Source: Sphingomonas_E sp042693015 (GTDB lineage: Bacteria > Pseudomonadota > Alphaproteobacteria > Sphingomonadales > Sphingomonadaceae). Taken from it: a stretch of DNA of 64,000 nucleotides. The notes under the pieces are model-generated. The model saw only the letters and a list, made by a program, of their open reading frames with translations. It did not search any database and was not told the DNA's origin. Of the stretch, positions 23,088-30,117 are shown one piece after another. The position numbers and the translations under genes were made by a program. Every line of letters begins with the position of its first letter. Position 1 is the first letter of the stretch. Location: assembly GCF_042693015.1 (NCBI RefSeq), contig NZ_CP170544.1, positions 4,774,001 to 4,838,000 on the forward strand, written 5' to 3'.

Positions 23088-23397
23088 TGGCCTTGGCCTT
23101 CATGTTCACGGGGATGCCGGCCTCGATCATCAGCAGACCTTCGGGGGTGATCATCACGAGATGTTCCTTATTGTCGCGGCGGATCAGCGCGACCGAGCGG
23201 CGCGTGTCGATCGCGAGGCGCTCGATCACTTCGACGCGGCGGGGGGCGGCGTTCTGGCCCATCAGGCCGCCGAGGCTGCCCATCAGCGAGCCGGGGAGCT
23301 TGAGATCGTAGCGGCGGACCGCCCAGAGCGCGCCCCAGAGGAGGCCGAGCACGATGCCCAGCGACCCCAAAGTGCGCAGCAGCGAGAGGAAGTCCAT
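23080..23397 (-). CDS. fliO: Flagellar biosynthesis protein FliO
   Basis: The 105-aa product has one N-terminal membrane helix (LGSLGIVLGLLWGALWAV) and a small cytoplasmic domain (RVEVIERLAIDTRRSVALI) characteristic of FliO, a scaffold for FliP ring assembly. It begins at a TGATG overlap with fliN and is followed by fliP, the usual N-O-P order. FliO sequences are short and divergent, so the context adds much of the certainty. Confidence 0.88.
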   Translation of the reverse strand: MDFLSLLRTLGSLGIVLGLLWGALWAVRRYDLKLPGSLMGSLGGLMGQNAAPRRVEVIERLAIDTRRSVALIRRDNKEHLVMITPEGLLMIEAGIPVNMKAKANA

Positions 23398-23630
23398 CAG
23401 CGCGACCGCTGCACGACTTCGGTGATCTCCAGCGACATATGCTCGCCGTCGACGAGCACCTTGCCCTTCGCCACCAACTGGTTGTTCACATAGACGAGCG
23501 TCGGATCGCTATGCCCGCAATCGAGCGGGATCATCGCGCCGCGGCCCATTTTCAGCACCTGCCGGATGGGCAGGCTCGTCGATCCGAGCACGATCGACAT
23601 ATCGATCGGTATTCCTTCCAGGACGGACAT
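23397..23630 (-). CDS. fliN: Flagellar motor switch protein FliN (short form)
   Basis: The 77-aa product is little more than the SpoA domain of FliN: DMSIVLGSTSLPIRQVLKMGRGAMI, then PTLVYVNNQLVAKGKVLV and the C-terminal EITEVVQRSR. FliN forms the bottom of the C-ring and binds CheY-P and export cargo. The N-terminal extension of enteric FliN is missing, as in several alphaproteobacteria. The ATG follows AGGAGAC. It heads the fliN-fliO-fliP unit behind the element at 23651-23660. FliM and FliG are not in the window. Confidence 0.92.
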   Translation of the reverse strand: MSVLEGIPIDMSIVLGSTSLPIRQVLKMGRGAMIPLDCGHSDPTLVYVNNQLVAKGKVLVDGEHMSLEITEVVQRSR

Positions 23631-23650
23631 GAGGCGTCTCCTTCAGAGTT

Positions 23651-23660
23651 TTTATAGGAT
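23651..23660 (-). promoter_or_regulatory. Flagellar promoter-like element facing fliN
   Basis: The minus strand reads ATCCTATAAA, 20 bases before the fliN ATG. The opposing flgC element starts only 35 bases away, so any -35 or activator sites of the two would overlap. Confidence 0.6.
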
Positions 23661-23695
23661 TAATTTTTGGGAGAACGGCCGGGGTAGGCAAAAAA

Positions 23696-23705
23696 TGCCT
23701 ATAAG
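23696..23705 (+). promoter_or_regulatory. Flagellar promoter-like element facing flgC
   Basis: TGCCTATAAG lies 35 bases before the flgC ATG. It forms a divergent pair with the fliN element at 23651-23660. Confidence 0.55.
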
Positions 23706-23740
23706 AGAAAAGCCGGCGCCTGAGCCGGCCGGAGGAAAGC

Positions 23741-24148
23741 ATGGATTTGAAGTCATCGATCGGCGTTTCCGCCTCAGGCCTGCGTGCGCAGTCGCTCCGG
23801 ATGCGCGTCATCGCCGAAAATCTTGCCAACTCGGATTCCGTCGCGCGCACGGCGGGCGGCGATCCCTATCGTCGGCGCGTCGCCACCTTCACCACGGAGG
23901 TCGATCGCGCGACGGGCGCGACCAACGTCAAGGTGAAGTCGATCGAAGGGGACAAGACGGCCTTCAGCCGTGTCTATCAGCCAGGCAACCCGGCCGCGGA
24001 CACCGCCGGCTATGTGCTGCGCCCCAACGTCAACGGCCTGGTCGAAGGCGCCGACATGAAGGCGGCGCAGCGATCCTATGAAGCCAATCTCAACGCCATC
24101 GAATCCGCGCGCAACCTGACGATGCGCACCATCGATCTGATCAAATAA
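23741..24148 (+). CDS. flgC: Flagellar basal-body rod protein FlgC
   Basis: The 135-aa product has the FlgC N-terminal signature (IGVSASGLRAQSLRMRVIA, then ENLANSDS), the family block GGDPYRRRVATF, and the C-terminal rod motif EGADMKAAQRSYEANLNAIE. It is a proximal rod subunit exported through the flagellar gate into the periplasm. GGAGG precedes the ATG. flgB, which usually precedes flgC, is not found here and may lie elsewhere in the genome. Confidence 0.95.
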   Translation: MDLKSSIGVSASGLRAQSLRMRVIAENLANSDSVARTAGGDPYRRRVATFTTEVDRATGATNVKVKSIEGDKTAFSRVYQPGNPAADTAGYVLRPNVNGLVEGADMKAAQRSYEANLNAIESARNLTMRTIDLIK

Positions 24149-24159
24149 GGAAGACCATC

Positions 24160-24480
24160 ATGTCCATTGGAGCCCTTGACGCCGTGGCCGCTTATGGCCG
24201 CGCGATGAACACTGCCGCGCCCAAGGCCGGCGCAATGGAAAGTGCCGGCGAGGCGCCCGCATCGGGCGGCTTCGGCGGGATGATCGAACATTTCGTCACC
24301 GACGCCGCCACCTCGCTGCGCACCGCCGAGGCCGCCAGCGCCCAGCAGGTTGCCGGCAAGGGCGACCTGATCGACGTCGTCACCGCGATCGGCGCGGCCG
24401 AAACCGCGCTCGACACCGTGGTTGCCGTCCGCGATCGGGTGGTGAACGCCTATACCGAAATCATGCGCATGCAGATCTGA
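24160..24480 (+). CDS. fliE: Flagellar hook-basal body protein FliE
   Basis: The 106-aa product shows the FliE C-terminal region (DLIDVVTAIGAAETALDTVV, then VRDRVVNAYTEIMRMQI), the part that joins the MS ring and export gate to the rod. The N-terminal half is low-complexity and variable, as usual. It follows flgC by 11 bases with an AAGGAAG ribosome site and is followed by fliQ six bases after its stop. Confidence 0.93.
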   Translation: MSIGALDAVAAYGRAMNTAAPKAGAMESAGEAPASGGFGGMIEHFVTDAATSLRTAEAASAQQVAGKGDLIDVVTAIGAAETALDTVVAVRDRVVNAYTEIMRMQI

Positions 24481-24486
24481 CGTCCG

Positions 24487-24750
24487 ATGGACTCCTTTCA
24501 GGCGATGGAACTGGCGAAGGCCGGGCTGCTGCTGACACTGACGATCGTCGGGCCGATGCTGATCGCCTCGCTGATCGTCGGTGTCGCCATCGGCCTGTTC
24601 CAGGCACTGACCCAGATCCAGGAAATGACGCTGACTTTCGTGCCGAAGCTGCTGGTGCTGGGCATCGTCCTCCTGCTTTCCCTGCCGATGATCGGCCAGG
24701 CGCTATCCGCGTTTATGGACCGGATCGCGGACATCATCGTCGCCGGCTGA
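24487..24750 (+). CDS. fliQ: Flagellar export gate protein FliQ
   Basis: The 87-aa product consists of two membrane helices (LTLTIVGPMLIASLIVGVAI and LLVLGIVLLLSLPMIGQAL) joined by the conserved loop FQALTQIQEMTLTFVPK. Four FliQ copies surround the FliP/FliR core of the export channel. Length and wording are typical. It lies between fliE and fliR. Confidence 0.95.
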   Translation: MDSFQAMELAKAGLLLTLTIVGPMLIASLIVGVAIGLFQALTQIQEMTLTFVPKLLVLGIVLLLSLPMIGQALSAFMDRIADIIVAG

Positions 24751-24753
24751 TCC

Positions 24754-25509
24754 ATGGCTGACCTCCCCTTCGACGCGACGGCCTTCCTGATCCTGTTCGC
24801 GCGGGTCGGGGCGGTGCTGATGCTGCTCCCGGCCTTTTCGGAGGACGCCGTTCCGCCGCGCGTGCGACTGATGCTCGGCCTCGGCTTCACCGCCGGACTG
24901 TTCGGGTTGTTGAACGGGCAGGTGACGCCGGTGCTGCAATCGGATCGCGCGCTGCCCGGCATCATCATTGCCGAGGCGATGGTCGGGATCGGCATGGGCA
25001 TGATCATCCGCATGCTGTTTCACGCCGCTGCGATGGCGGGGTCGATCGTCAGCATGCAGGTGGGCCTGTCTTCCGCGCTGATCGCCGATCCGTCGATGGG
25101 GGGACAGTCCCCGCTGCTCGCCCGCTTCGTCAGCGTCGCGGCGGTGGTGACGTGCATGGCGCTGGGTGTGCACCATCTGTGGATCGCGTCGATCGTCCAG
25201 TCCTATGCGATCTTCCCGGTCGGCGGGCTGCCGCCGGCGGAGGATTTCGCGCGGCTGGCGATGACGACGGTCGGGCAGTCCATGGGCCTCGCGCTCAGCC
25301 TCGCCGCGCCTTTGCTCGTCTATGGCATCCTCTTCAACGTTGCCCTGGGCCTGGCCGCGCGCATGGCGCCGGCGATCCAGGTCTTCTTCATCACCCAGCC
25401 GCTCAACATCCTGCTCGGCCTGTCGCTGTTCGCGGTAGTGATCGGCACCATGCTCACCACCTTTGCCCAAGCGATGGCGAGCTTCCTGCAAAATGGTTGG
25501 AGCCTCTGA
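24754..25509 (+). CDS. fliR: Flagellar export gate protein FliR
   Basis: The 251-aa product has six predicted membrane segments and FliR blocks ARVGAVLMLLPAFSEDAVPPR and AMAGSIVSMQVGLSSALIADP near the middle. One FliR closes the FliP pentamer in the export channel. The ATG at 24754 starts three bases after the fliQ stop; flhB follows three bases after its own stop, so the gate genes are tightly packed. Confidence 0.95.
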   Translation: MADLPFDATAFLILFARVGAVLMLLPAFSEDAVPPRVRLMLGLGFTAGLFGLLNGQVTPVLQSDRALPGIIIAEAMVGIGMGMIIRMLFHAAAMAGSIVSMQVGLSSALIADPSMGGQSPLLARFVSVAAVVTCMALGVHHLWIASIVQSYAIFPVGGLPPAEDFARLAMTTVGQSMGLALSLAAPLLVYGILFNVALGLAARMAPAIQVFFITQPLNILLGLSLFAVVIGTMLTTFAQAMASFLQNGWSL

Positions 25510-25512
25510 GCC

Positions 25513-26580
25513 ATGGCCGAGACGGACAAGGACCAGAAGACCGAAGAGCCGACCCAGAAGAAGCTCGACGACGCCCGCGCCAAGGGCGACATCTTCACCG
25601 CGCCGGAAATGCGGCACGCGGCGATGTTCGTCGCGATGATCGTCGTCGCCGGCGGGCTGGCGGCGTGGACGCTCGCGCGGCTCGGCACGATGTTCGTGCG
25701 ACTGTGGGGCAATGCCGACGATTTCTCGCTCGAACCCGCGGGCGCGCAGAATCTGATGGGCGGCGTGATGGCGCATTTTGCGGTTTCGCTCGCGCCGATC
25801 GCCGGGCTGCTGGTCGGCTGCGCGTTCCTGACCTTGTTCCTGCAGGGACGCCCGTCCTTCAACTGGTCGCGCGTTGGGCTGAAATGGTCGAAGCTGTCGC
25901 CGCTCAACGGCGCGAACCGCCTGTTCGGCAAGCGCGCCATCGTCGAGTTCGGCAAGACGCTCGCCAAGTTCGCGGTGATCATCACGGTCGCCATCATCGT
26001 CGCCTGGCCCAAGGCGGTGGCGCTCGACCAGCTTATCGGTTCCGGCCCAGGCGCGATCGGGCAGGCGGCGGGCGAGATCGTCTATCGCATGATCAAGACG
26101 GTGGCGATCCTCGTCCTCCTGCTCGCCTTGTTCGACTTCATCTATCAGCGCCGTGCTTACATGCAGAAGATGCGGATGAGCCTTCAGGAGCTGAAGGACG
26201 AGATCAAGCAGAGCGACGGCGACCCCAAGATCAAGGCGCGCATCCGCCAGATCCGCATGCAGCGCGCGCGGCGGCGGATGATGACGGCGGTGCCGACCGC
26301 CAGCGTGATCATCACAAACCCGACCCATTATGCGGTCGCGCTGAAATATGATCATGGCGCGATGGCCGCGCCGGTGGTGGTCGCCAAGGGTGTCGATGCG
26401 GTCGCGCTCAAGATCCGCGAGGTGGCGGCCGGCGCCAAGGTGCCGATCGTCGAAAGCCCGCCGCTCGCCCGCGCGCTTTATGCCGCGGTCGAGATCGATC
26501 ACCCGATCCCGGTCGAGCATTATGCCGCGGTCGCGGAAATTATCGGCTACGTCATGCGGCTCGCCCGGCGGCTGGCATGA
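25513..26580 (+). CDS. flhB: Flagellar export switch protein FlhB
   Basis: The 355-aa product has a Lys-rich cytoplasmic N-terminus (KTEEPTQKKLDDARAKGDI), four membrane segments and a cytoplasmic domain with the self-cleaving NPTH motif; the Asn is residue 269. Cleavage between Asn and Pro switches export from rod/hook to filament proteins. The TAVPTASVIITNPTHYAVAL context is canonical, so the protein should be functional. flhA is not in the window. Confidence 0.96.
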   Translation: MAETDKDQKTEEPTQKKLDDARAKGDIFTAPEMRHAAMFVAMIVVAGGLAAWTLARLGTMFVRLWGNADDFSLEPAGAQNLMGGVMAHFAVSLAPIAGLLVGCAFLTLFLQGRPSFNWSRVGLKWSKLSPLNGANRLFGKRAIVEFGKTLAKFAVIITVAIIVAWPKAVALDQLIGSGPGAIGQAAGEIVYRMIKTVAILVLLLALFDFIYQRRAYMQKMRMSLQELKDEIKQSDGDPKIKARIRQIRMQRARRRMMTAVPTASVIITNPTHYAVALKYDHGAMAAPVVVAKGVDAVALKIREVAAGAKVPIVESPPLARALYAAVEIDHPIPVEHYAAVAEIIGYVMRLARRLA

Positions 26581-26625
26581 TCGCCCGCAAAATCCCCGCC
26601 TGGTCGCCGTCCCGGCCGCCGCTTC

Positions 26626-26635
26626 TTCCTATAAG
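26626..26635 (+). promoter_or_regulatory. Flagellar promoter-like element facing flgI
   Basis: TTCCTATAAG ends only 7 bases before the flgI ATG and overlaps the AAGGA ribosome site. If it is a -10 box, the transcript would be leaderless or nearly so; read-through from flhB would use the ribosome site. A chance match is more likely here than elsewhere. Confidence 0.4.
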
Positions 26636-26642
26636 GAATATG

Positions 26643-27758
26643 ATGCGAACCTCTCTGACCTTCGGGGCGCGCGCCCTGCTGCTGGCTTCGGCCGCATTGC
26701 TGGCGGCGGCCCCGACTGTGGCCGCGCCGCGGATCAAGGACATCGTCGATATCGAAAATGTCCGCGGCAACCAGCTTGTCGGCTACGGCCTGGTGGTCGG
26801 CCTGCCGGGCACCGGCGATCGCATCCGCAACACGCCCTTCACCGAAGAGACGATGCAGGCGATGCTGGAGCGGATGGGCGTCAACATCCGCGGCACCCAG
26901 ATGCGGACGCAGAATGTCGCGGCCGTATCGGTGACGGCGACGATGCCGCCCTTCGCGCGCTCGGGCTCCAAGATCGACGTGCAGGTGTCCGCGCTGGGCG
27001 ATGCCACCAGCCTGCAAGGCGGAACCTTGCTGGTCTCCTCGCTCCGCGCGCTCGATGGCGAGATTTACGCCGTGGCGCAGGGGCCGGTGGCGGTGTCCGG
27101 CTTCAAGGCGCAAGGCGCGGCCGCGAGCGTCAGCCGGGGTGTTTCCACCTCCGCGCGGATCGCGGGCGGCGCGATCATCGAGCGTGAAGTGCCCTATAAT
27201 CTGAAGTCGGCGACGAGCCTGAAACTCGCGCTCAAGAACCCCGATTTCACCACGGCGCACCGCATCGCCGAGAGCATCAATAGTGCGCAGCCGGGCGTGG
27301 CCGAAGTGCTCGACCCGTCGACCGTCGAGATCGGTGGCCGCGGCTATTCGGGCTCGTTGATCGAACTGGTGGCGCGGATCGAGAATCTGCCCGTCGCGGT
27401 CGACCAGCCGGCCAAGATCGTCATCAACGAGGCGGCGGGCACCGTCGTGATGGGCGCGGACGTCCGCATCAGCCCGGTCGCGATCGCGCAGGGCGGGCTC
27501 ACCATCAGCGTCAGCGAGACGCCGATCGCGTCGCAGCCCGAACCCTTCTCCAAGGGCGGGGAGACGGTGGTGCTGCCACGCACGAGCATCGACGTGGACG
27601 ACGGCAGCGGCCGATCGCTGGCGGTGCTCGAAGGGGCGTCGCTGCGATCATTGGTGTCGGGCCTGAACGCGCTCGGCGTCAGCCCGCGCGACCTGATCAC
27701 CATCTTGCAGGCGCTGAAGGGCGCCGGCGCGCTCCAGGCCGAAATCGAGGTGCAATAG
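26643..27758 (+). CDS. flgI: Flagellar P-ring protein FlgI
   Basis: The 371-aa product begins with a Sec signal peptide (RTSLTFGARALLLASAALLA, cleavage near TVAAP) and continues with the FlgI start RIKDIVDIENVRGNQLVGYG. Later blocks such as VVLINEAAG-like IVINEAAGTVVMG and LITILQALKGAGALQAEIE are typical. FlgI forms the periplasmic bushing around the rod in peptidoglycan. The second of two adjacent ATGs (26643) is chosen because it lies 5 bases from AAGGA. The chaperone FlgA and the L-ring FlgH are not in the window. Confidence 0.95.
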   Translation: MRTSLTFGARALLLASAALLAAAPTVAAPRIKDIVDIENVRGNQLVGYGLVVGLPGTGDRIRNTPFTEETMQAMLERMGVNIRGTQMRTQNVAAVSVTATMPPFARSGSKIDVQVSALGDATSLQGGTLLVSSLRALDGEIYAVAQGPVAVSGFKAQGAAASVSRGVSTSARIAGGAIIEREVPYNLKSATSLKLALKNPDFTTAHRIAESINSAQPGVAEVLDPSTVEIGGRGYSGSLIELVARIENLPVAVDQPAKIVINEAAGTVVMGADVRISPVAIAQGGLTISVSETPIASQPEPFSKGGETVVLPRTSIDVDDGSGRSLAVLEGASLRSLVSGLNALGVSPRDLITILQALKGAGALQAEIEVQ

Positions 27759-27759
27759 G

Positions 27760-28056
27760 ATGAGCGACATTTCATCCGCGACGATGGCCGCGCCGACGGG
27801 GCCGCAAATGCCCAAGCCGCGCGCCGACGCCGCGGCCACCGCGCGCGAGTTCGAAGCCGTGTTCATCGGCCAGATGACCAAGCTGATGATGGAGATGGTC
27901 GAGACCGGAGACGAATTTTCCGGCGGGCATGGCGAGGAGATGTTCCGCGGCGTGCTGGCCGAGCAGATGGGCAACGAGATCGCGAAGCGCGGCGGCGTCG
28001 GCCTCGCACCCGCGGTGCTCGATCAGATCATCAAGATGCAGGGGGGGCGCCGCTAA
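27760..28056 (+). CDS. flgJ: Rod-binding protein FlgJ, single-domain form
   Basis: The 98-aa product corresponds to the N-terminal rod-capping domain of FlgJ (AREFEAVFIGQMTKLMMEMV, then SGGHGEEMFRGVLAEQMG). The muramidase domain of enteric FlgJ is absent; a separate transglycosylase is encoded at 2443-3411 in the fliI operon. It begins one base after the flgI stop and its TAATG stop overlaps the next start. This type is often annotated as FlgJ or CheL in alphaproteobacteria. Confidence 0.88.
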   Translation: MSDISSATMAAPTGPQMPKPRADAAATAREFEAVFIGQMTKLMMEMVETGDEFSGGHGEEMFRGVLAEQMGNEIAKRGGVGLAPAVLDQIIKMQGGRR

Positions 28057-28478
28057 TGGCCAATAATGCGATGGACGTCATGGCGTCACTCACGCTGATC
28101 ATGAACGAGGAAACCGAGCGGCTGGGCATGCGCGAGCGCGGCCGCGATCTCGCCGAACTCGCGGCTGCCAAGGTGCGGCTGGTCGGCGTGCTCGAAACCG
28201 AGCTTGCGCGGCTGGAGCGCGAGCGGCCGGACTGGGCCAAGGCGATGGATGAGGAAGGCCGCGAGCAACTGACCGCGACCTTGCTGGCGCTGGGCGACGC
28301 ATCCGCCGCCAACGCAGCCATCCTTGAGCGGCAGATCGACCTTTCGATCGAGATGATGGGCGCCGTCGCCAGTGAGGCCCGCCGCCTTGCCAACCGCCGT
28401 GCCGCCACCTATTCGGCCGCGGGTGGGCTGACCAACGCCGATCTCGCGGCGCCGATTTCGGTGAACTCGGAATATTGA
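28056..28478 (+). CDS. FlgN-like flagellar chaperone
   Basis: The 140-aa product is helical and charged, without membrane segments, and has a Glu/Arg-rich coiled coil (ETERLGMRERGRDLAELAAA). It is the last gene of the flgC-to-flgJ operon, the place where a FlgN-type chaperone for hook-filament junction proteins is often found. FlgN sequences are weakly conserved, so the name is tentative. Translation is coupled to flgJ by a TAATG junction. Confidence 0.55.
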   Translation: MANNAMDVMASLTLIMNEETERLGMRERGRDLAELAAAKVRLVGVLETELARLERERPDWAKAMDEEGREQLTATLLALGDASAANAAILERQIDLSIEMMGAVASEARRLANRRAATYSAAGGLTNADLAAPISVNSEY

Positions 28479-28494
28479 GGCGAGGCGGAGCTAT

Positions 28495-28643
28495 TTCTCC
28501 CCTCCCTGAAAGGGAGGGGATCGAGGGGTGGGTAGCGAGCGGAGCGAGCCCATCCAGCGCGGTGCGGAGCTACGCCGACGGGCATTGAGCCCATCGGCTT
28601 CGCAATCCACCCCCAACCCCTCCCTTTCAGGAGGGGAGAATGT
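28495..28643. repeat. Palindromic intergenic element
   Basis: About 148 bases with long imperfect inverted ends. The left end runs TCTCCCCTCC-C-TGAAAGGGAGGGG and the right end, read in reverse, TCTCCCCTCC-TGAAAGGGAGGGG. The similarity continues inward through a GGGGTGGG-type block. Each end is itself a hairpin (CTCCC...GGGAG). This is the layout of small non-autonomous palindromic repeats dispersed in many alphaproteobacterial genomes. It lies between the end of the flg operon and the stop of the convergent GGDEF-EAL gene, where it may also act as a terminator. Only one copy is in the window. Confidence 0.7.
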
Positions 28644-28669
28644 CCGCGATTCGGCAACTGGGACGACCC

Positions 28670-30034
28670 TCAAGCCGTTGCGCGACGCTCGCCATTGGCG
28701 GTTTCTGCTTCGGCGATCAGCGCGAGGGTGGCGTGGGCCGGCATCGGGCGCCCGAACAGGAAACCCTGGCCATAAGCGCAACCCAGCCGTGAGAGGCTGT
28801 CGGCCTGCTCGATCGTTTCCACGCCCTCGGCGGTGACCGGCATGCCGAGGCCGTGGCCGAGATCGACGATGGCGCGGACGATCTTGTCGCCGGCGAAGCT
28901 GTCGAGCGTTTCGATGAAGGAGCGGTCGATCTTGATGCGATCGAACTGCAGTTCGCGCAGATGGTGCAGACTGGAATAGCCGGTGCCGAAATCGTCGAGC
29001 GCGACCTTGATGCCGGCATTGCGCAGCGATGCGATCGAGCTCCGCGCGGCGTCGAGATCGTGGACGAGCGCGCTTTCGGTGATCTCGACGATCAGGCGCC
29101 CCGGCGCGAGGCCGCCAGCATAGAGGATCTGGAGGATGCGCAGCGGCAGATCGGGGTTCGAGATCTGCAGCGGCGAGACGTTGATCGACAAGGTCAGATG
29201 CGCCGGCCAGTCGCGCGCATCGCGGCAGGCCTGACGGAGCAGCGCGAAGCACATCTCGTTGATCTGGTCGAGATCCTCGGCGATCGGGATGAAGACCGAA
29301 GGATCGATCAGACCGCGCGTGGGATGGCGCCACCGCGCCAGGCTTTCGAAGCCGACGAGATCGCCCGAGCGCAGCGCGAAGATCGGCTGGAAAAAGGGCA
29401 GGAACTGGTCGTTGCGGATCGCACCGCGGAGATCGTCCTCCAGCGCGGCGCGGTCACGCAGGTCGAAATCCATCGTCGGCTCGAACAGGCGGAAGGTGGC
29501 GCCGCCCTCCCGCTTTGCGCGACCCATGGCGATGCTCGCGGCGCGGAGCAGATCGTCGGCCGACTGTGCCGCCTCGCCCTGGACTATGCCGATCGATGCG
29601 CCCAGTTCGACGCTGCGGCCGGCAAGTTCGATCGGCCGCGCGATATCCTCGACGATGCGCCGCGCGAGCGCGAAGGGCGCGTCGCCGCCGTCGGCATGGC
29701 CGATGATGCAGGCGAATTCATCGCCGCCCAGGCGGGCGAGCTGCCCGCCGGCGGCGTGGGCCAGTTGCGCGATCCGGTCGGTCGTGACTGCGAGCACCCT
29801 GTCACCCGCGGCGTGGCCGGACACCGCGTTGACCTGGCGGAAGCGATCGAGATTGACGACCAGCATCGAGATCGTGTCGGCGGGTGCGGCTGTCCGGGCC
29901 GCGTCGACCGTGGCCGAGAGCAGGCGCCGCTCGACGGGGCGCGCCTGCTCGGCGGGCGACGGGGACAGAATGTTCGCCGCGAGCGTCCGAACCGCGCTTA
30001 CCCATTTCCATTCCGCAACGCGGGGTTCACGCAT
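28670..30034 (-). CDS. GGDEF-EAL protein, c-di-GMP turnover
   Basis: The 454-aa product has a diguanylate cyclase domain with an intact LARLGGDEFACII site and a phosphodiesterase domain. The EAL tripeptide reads ESL (FESLARWRHP) but keeps the metal-binding Glu. The other catalytic landmarks are present: SINVSP, VEITES, DDFGTGYSSLHHL, KIDRSFI and GVET. Both activities are therefore possible. There is no membrane segment or sensor domain. The ATG at 30034 has AGGA 7 bases upstream; an ATG six codons earlier (30052) lies only 12 bases from the promoter-like element at 30065-30074. That element suggests co-expression with the flagellar genes, and the tandem PilZ protein could be its effector. Confidence 0.88.
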   Translation of the reverse strand: MREPRVAEWKWVSAVRTLAANILSPSPAEQARPVERRLLSATVDAARTAAPADTISMLVVNLDRFRQVNAVSGHAAGDRVLAVTTDRIAQLAHAAGGQLARLGGDEFACIIGHADGGDAPFALARRIVEDIARPIELAGRSVELGASIGIVQGEAAQSADDLLRAASIAMGRAKREGGATFRLFEPTMDFDLRDRAALEDDLRGAIRNDQFLPFFQPIFALRSGDLVGFESLARWRHPTRGLIDPSVFIPIAEDLDQINEMCFALLRQACRDARDWPAHLTLSINVSPLQISNPDLPLRILQILYAGGLAPGRLIVEITESALVHDLDAARSSIASLRNAGIKVALDDFGTGYSSLHHLRELQFDRIKIDRSFIETLDSFAGDKIVRAIVDLGHGLGMPVTAEGVETIEQADSLSRLGCAYGQGFLFGRPMPAHATLALIAEAETANGERRATA

Positions 30035-30064
30035 GCCGGCGTCCTGACTCATACTATCAGGACC

Positions 30065-30074
30065 ATTATAGGAT
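30065..30074 (-). promoter_or_regulatory. Flagellar promoter-like element facing the GGDEF-EAL gene
   Basis: The minus strand reads a perfect ATCCTATAAT, 30 bases before the preferred start at 30034. It lies between this gene and the upstream regulator gene, which points the same way, and would give the GGDEF-EAL gene its own promoter. Confidence 0.6.
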
Positions 30075-30117
30075 GGGATGGACGTTCCGGGGGCGGTTCG
30101 GCGGAATCAATGCCGGC

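Noticed and set aside
24703..26520. 605-codon minus-strand frame, rich in Arg, Asp and His
   Set aside because: It is antisense to fliR and flhB and has low-complexity composition typical of shadow frames.
1832..27200. Further CCTATAAT 8-mers at 1832-1839, 2735-2742, 22746-22753 (minus) and 27193-27200
   Set aside because: All lie inside fliI, the transglycosylase gene, fliP and flgI on the coding strand, and are explained by the frequent codon pair TAT-AAT (Tyr-Asn) after a codon ending in CC. They are not counted as promoter elements.
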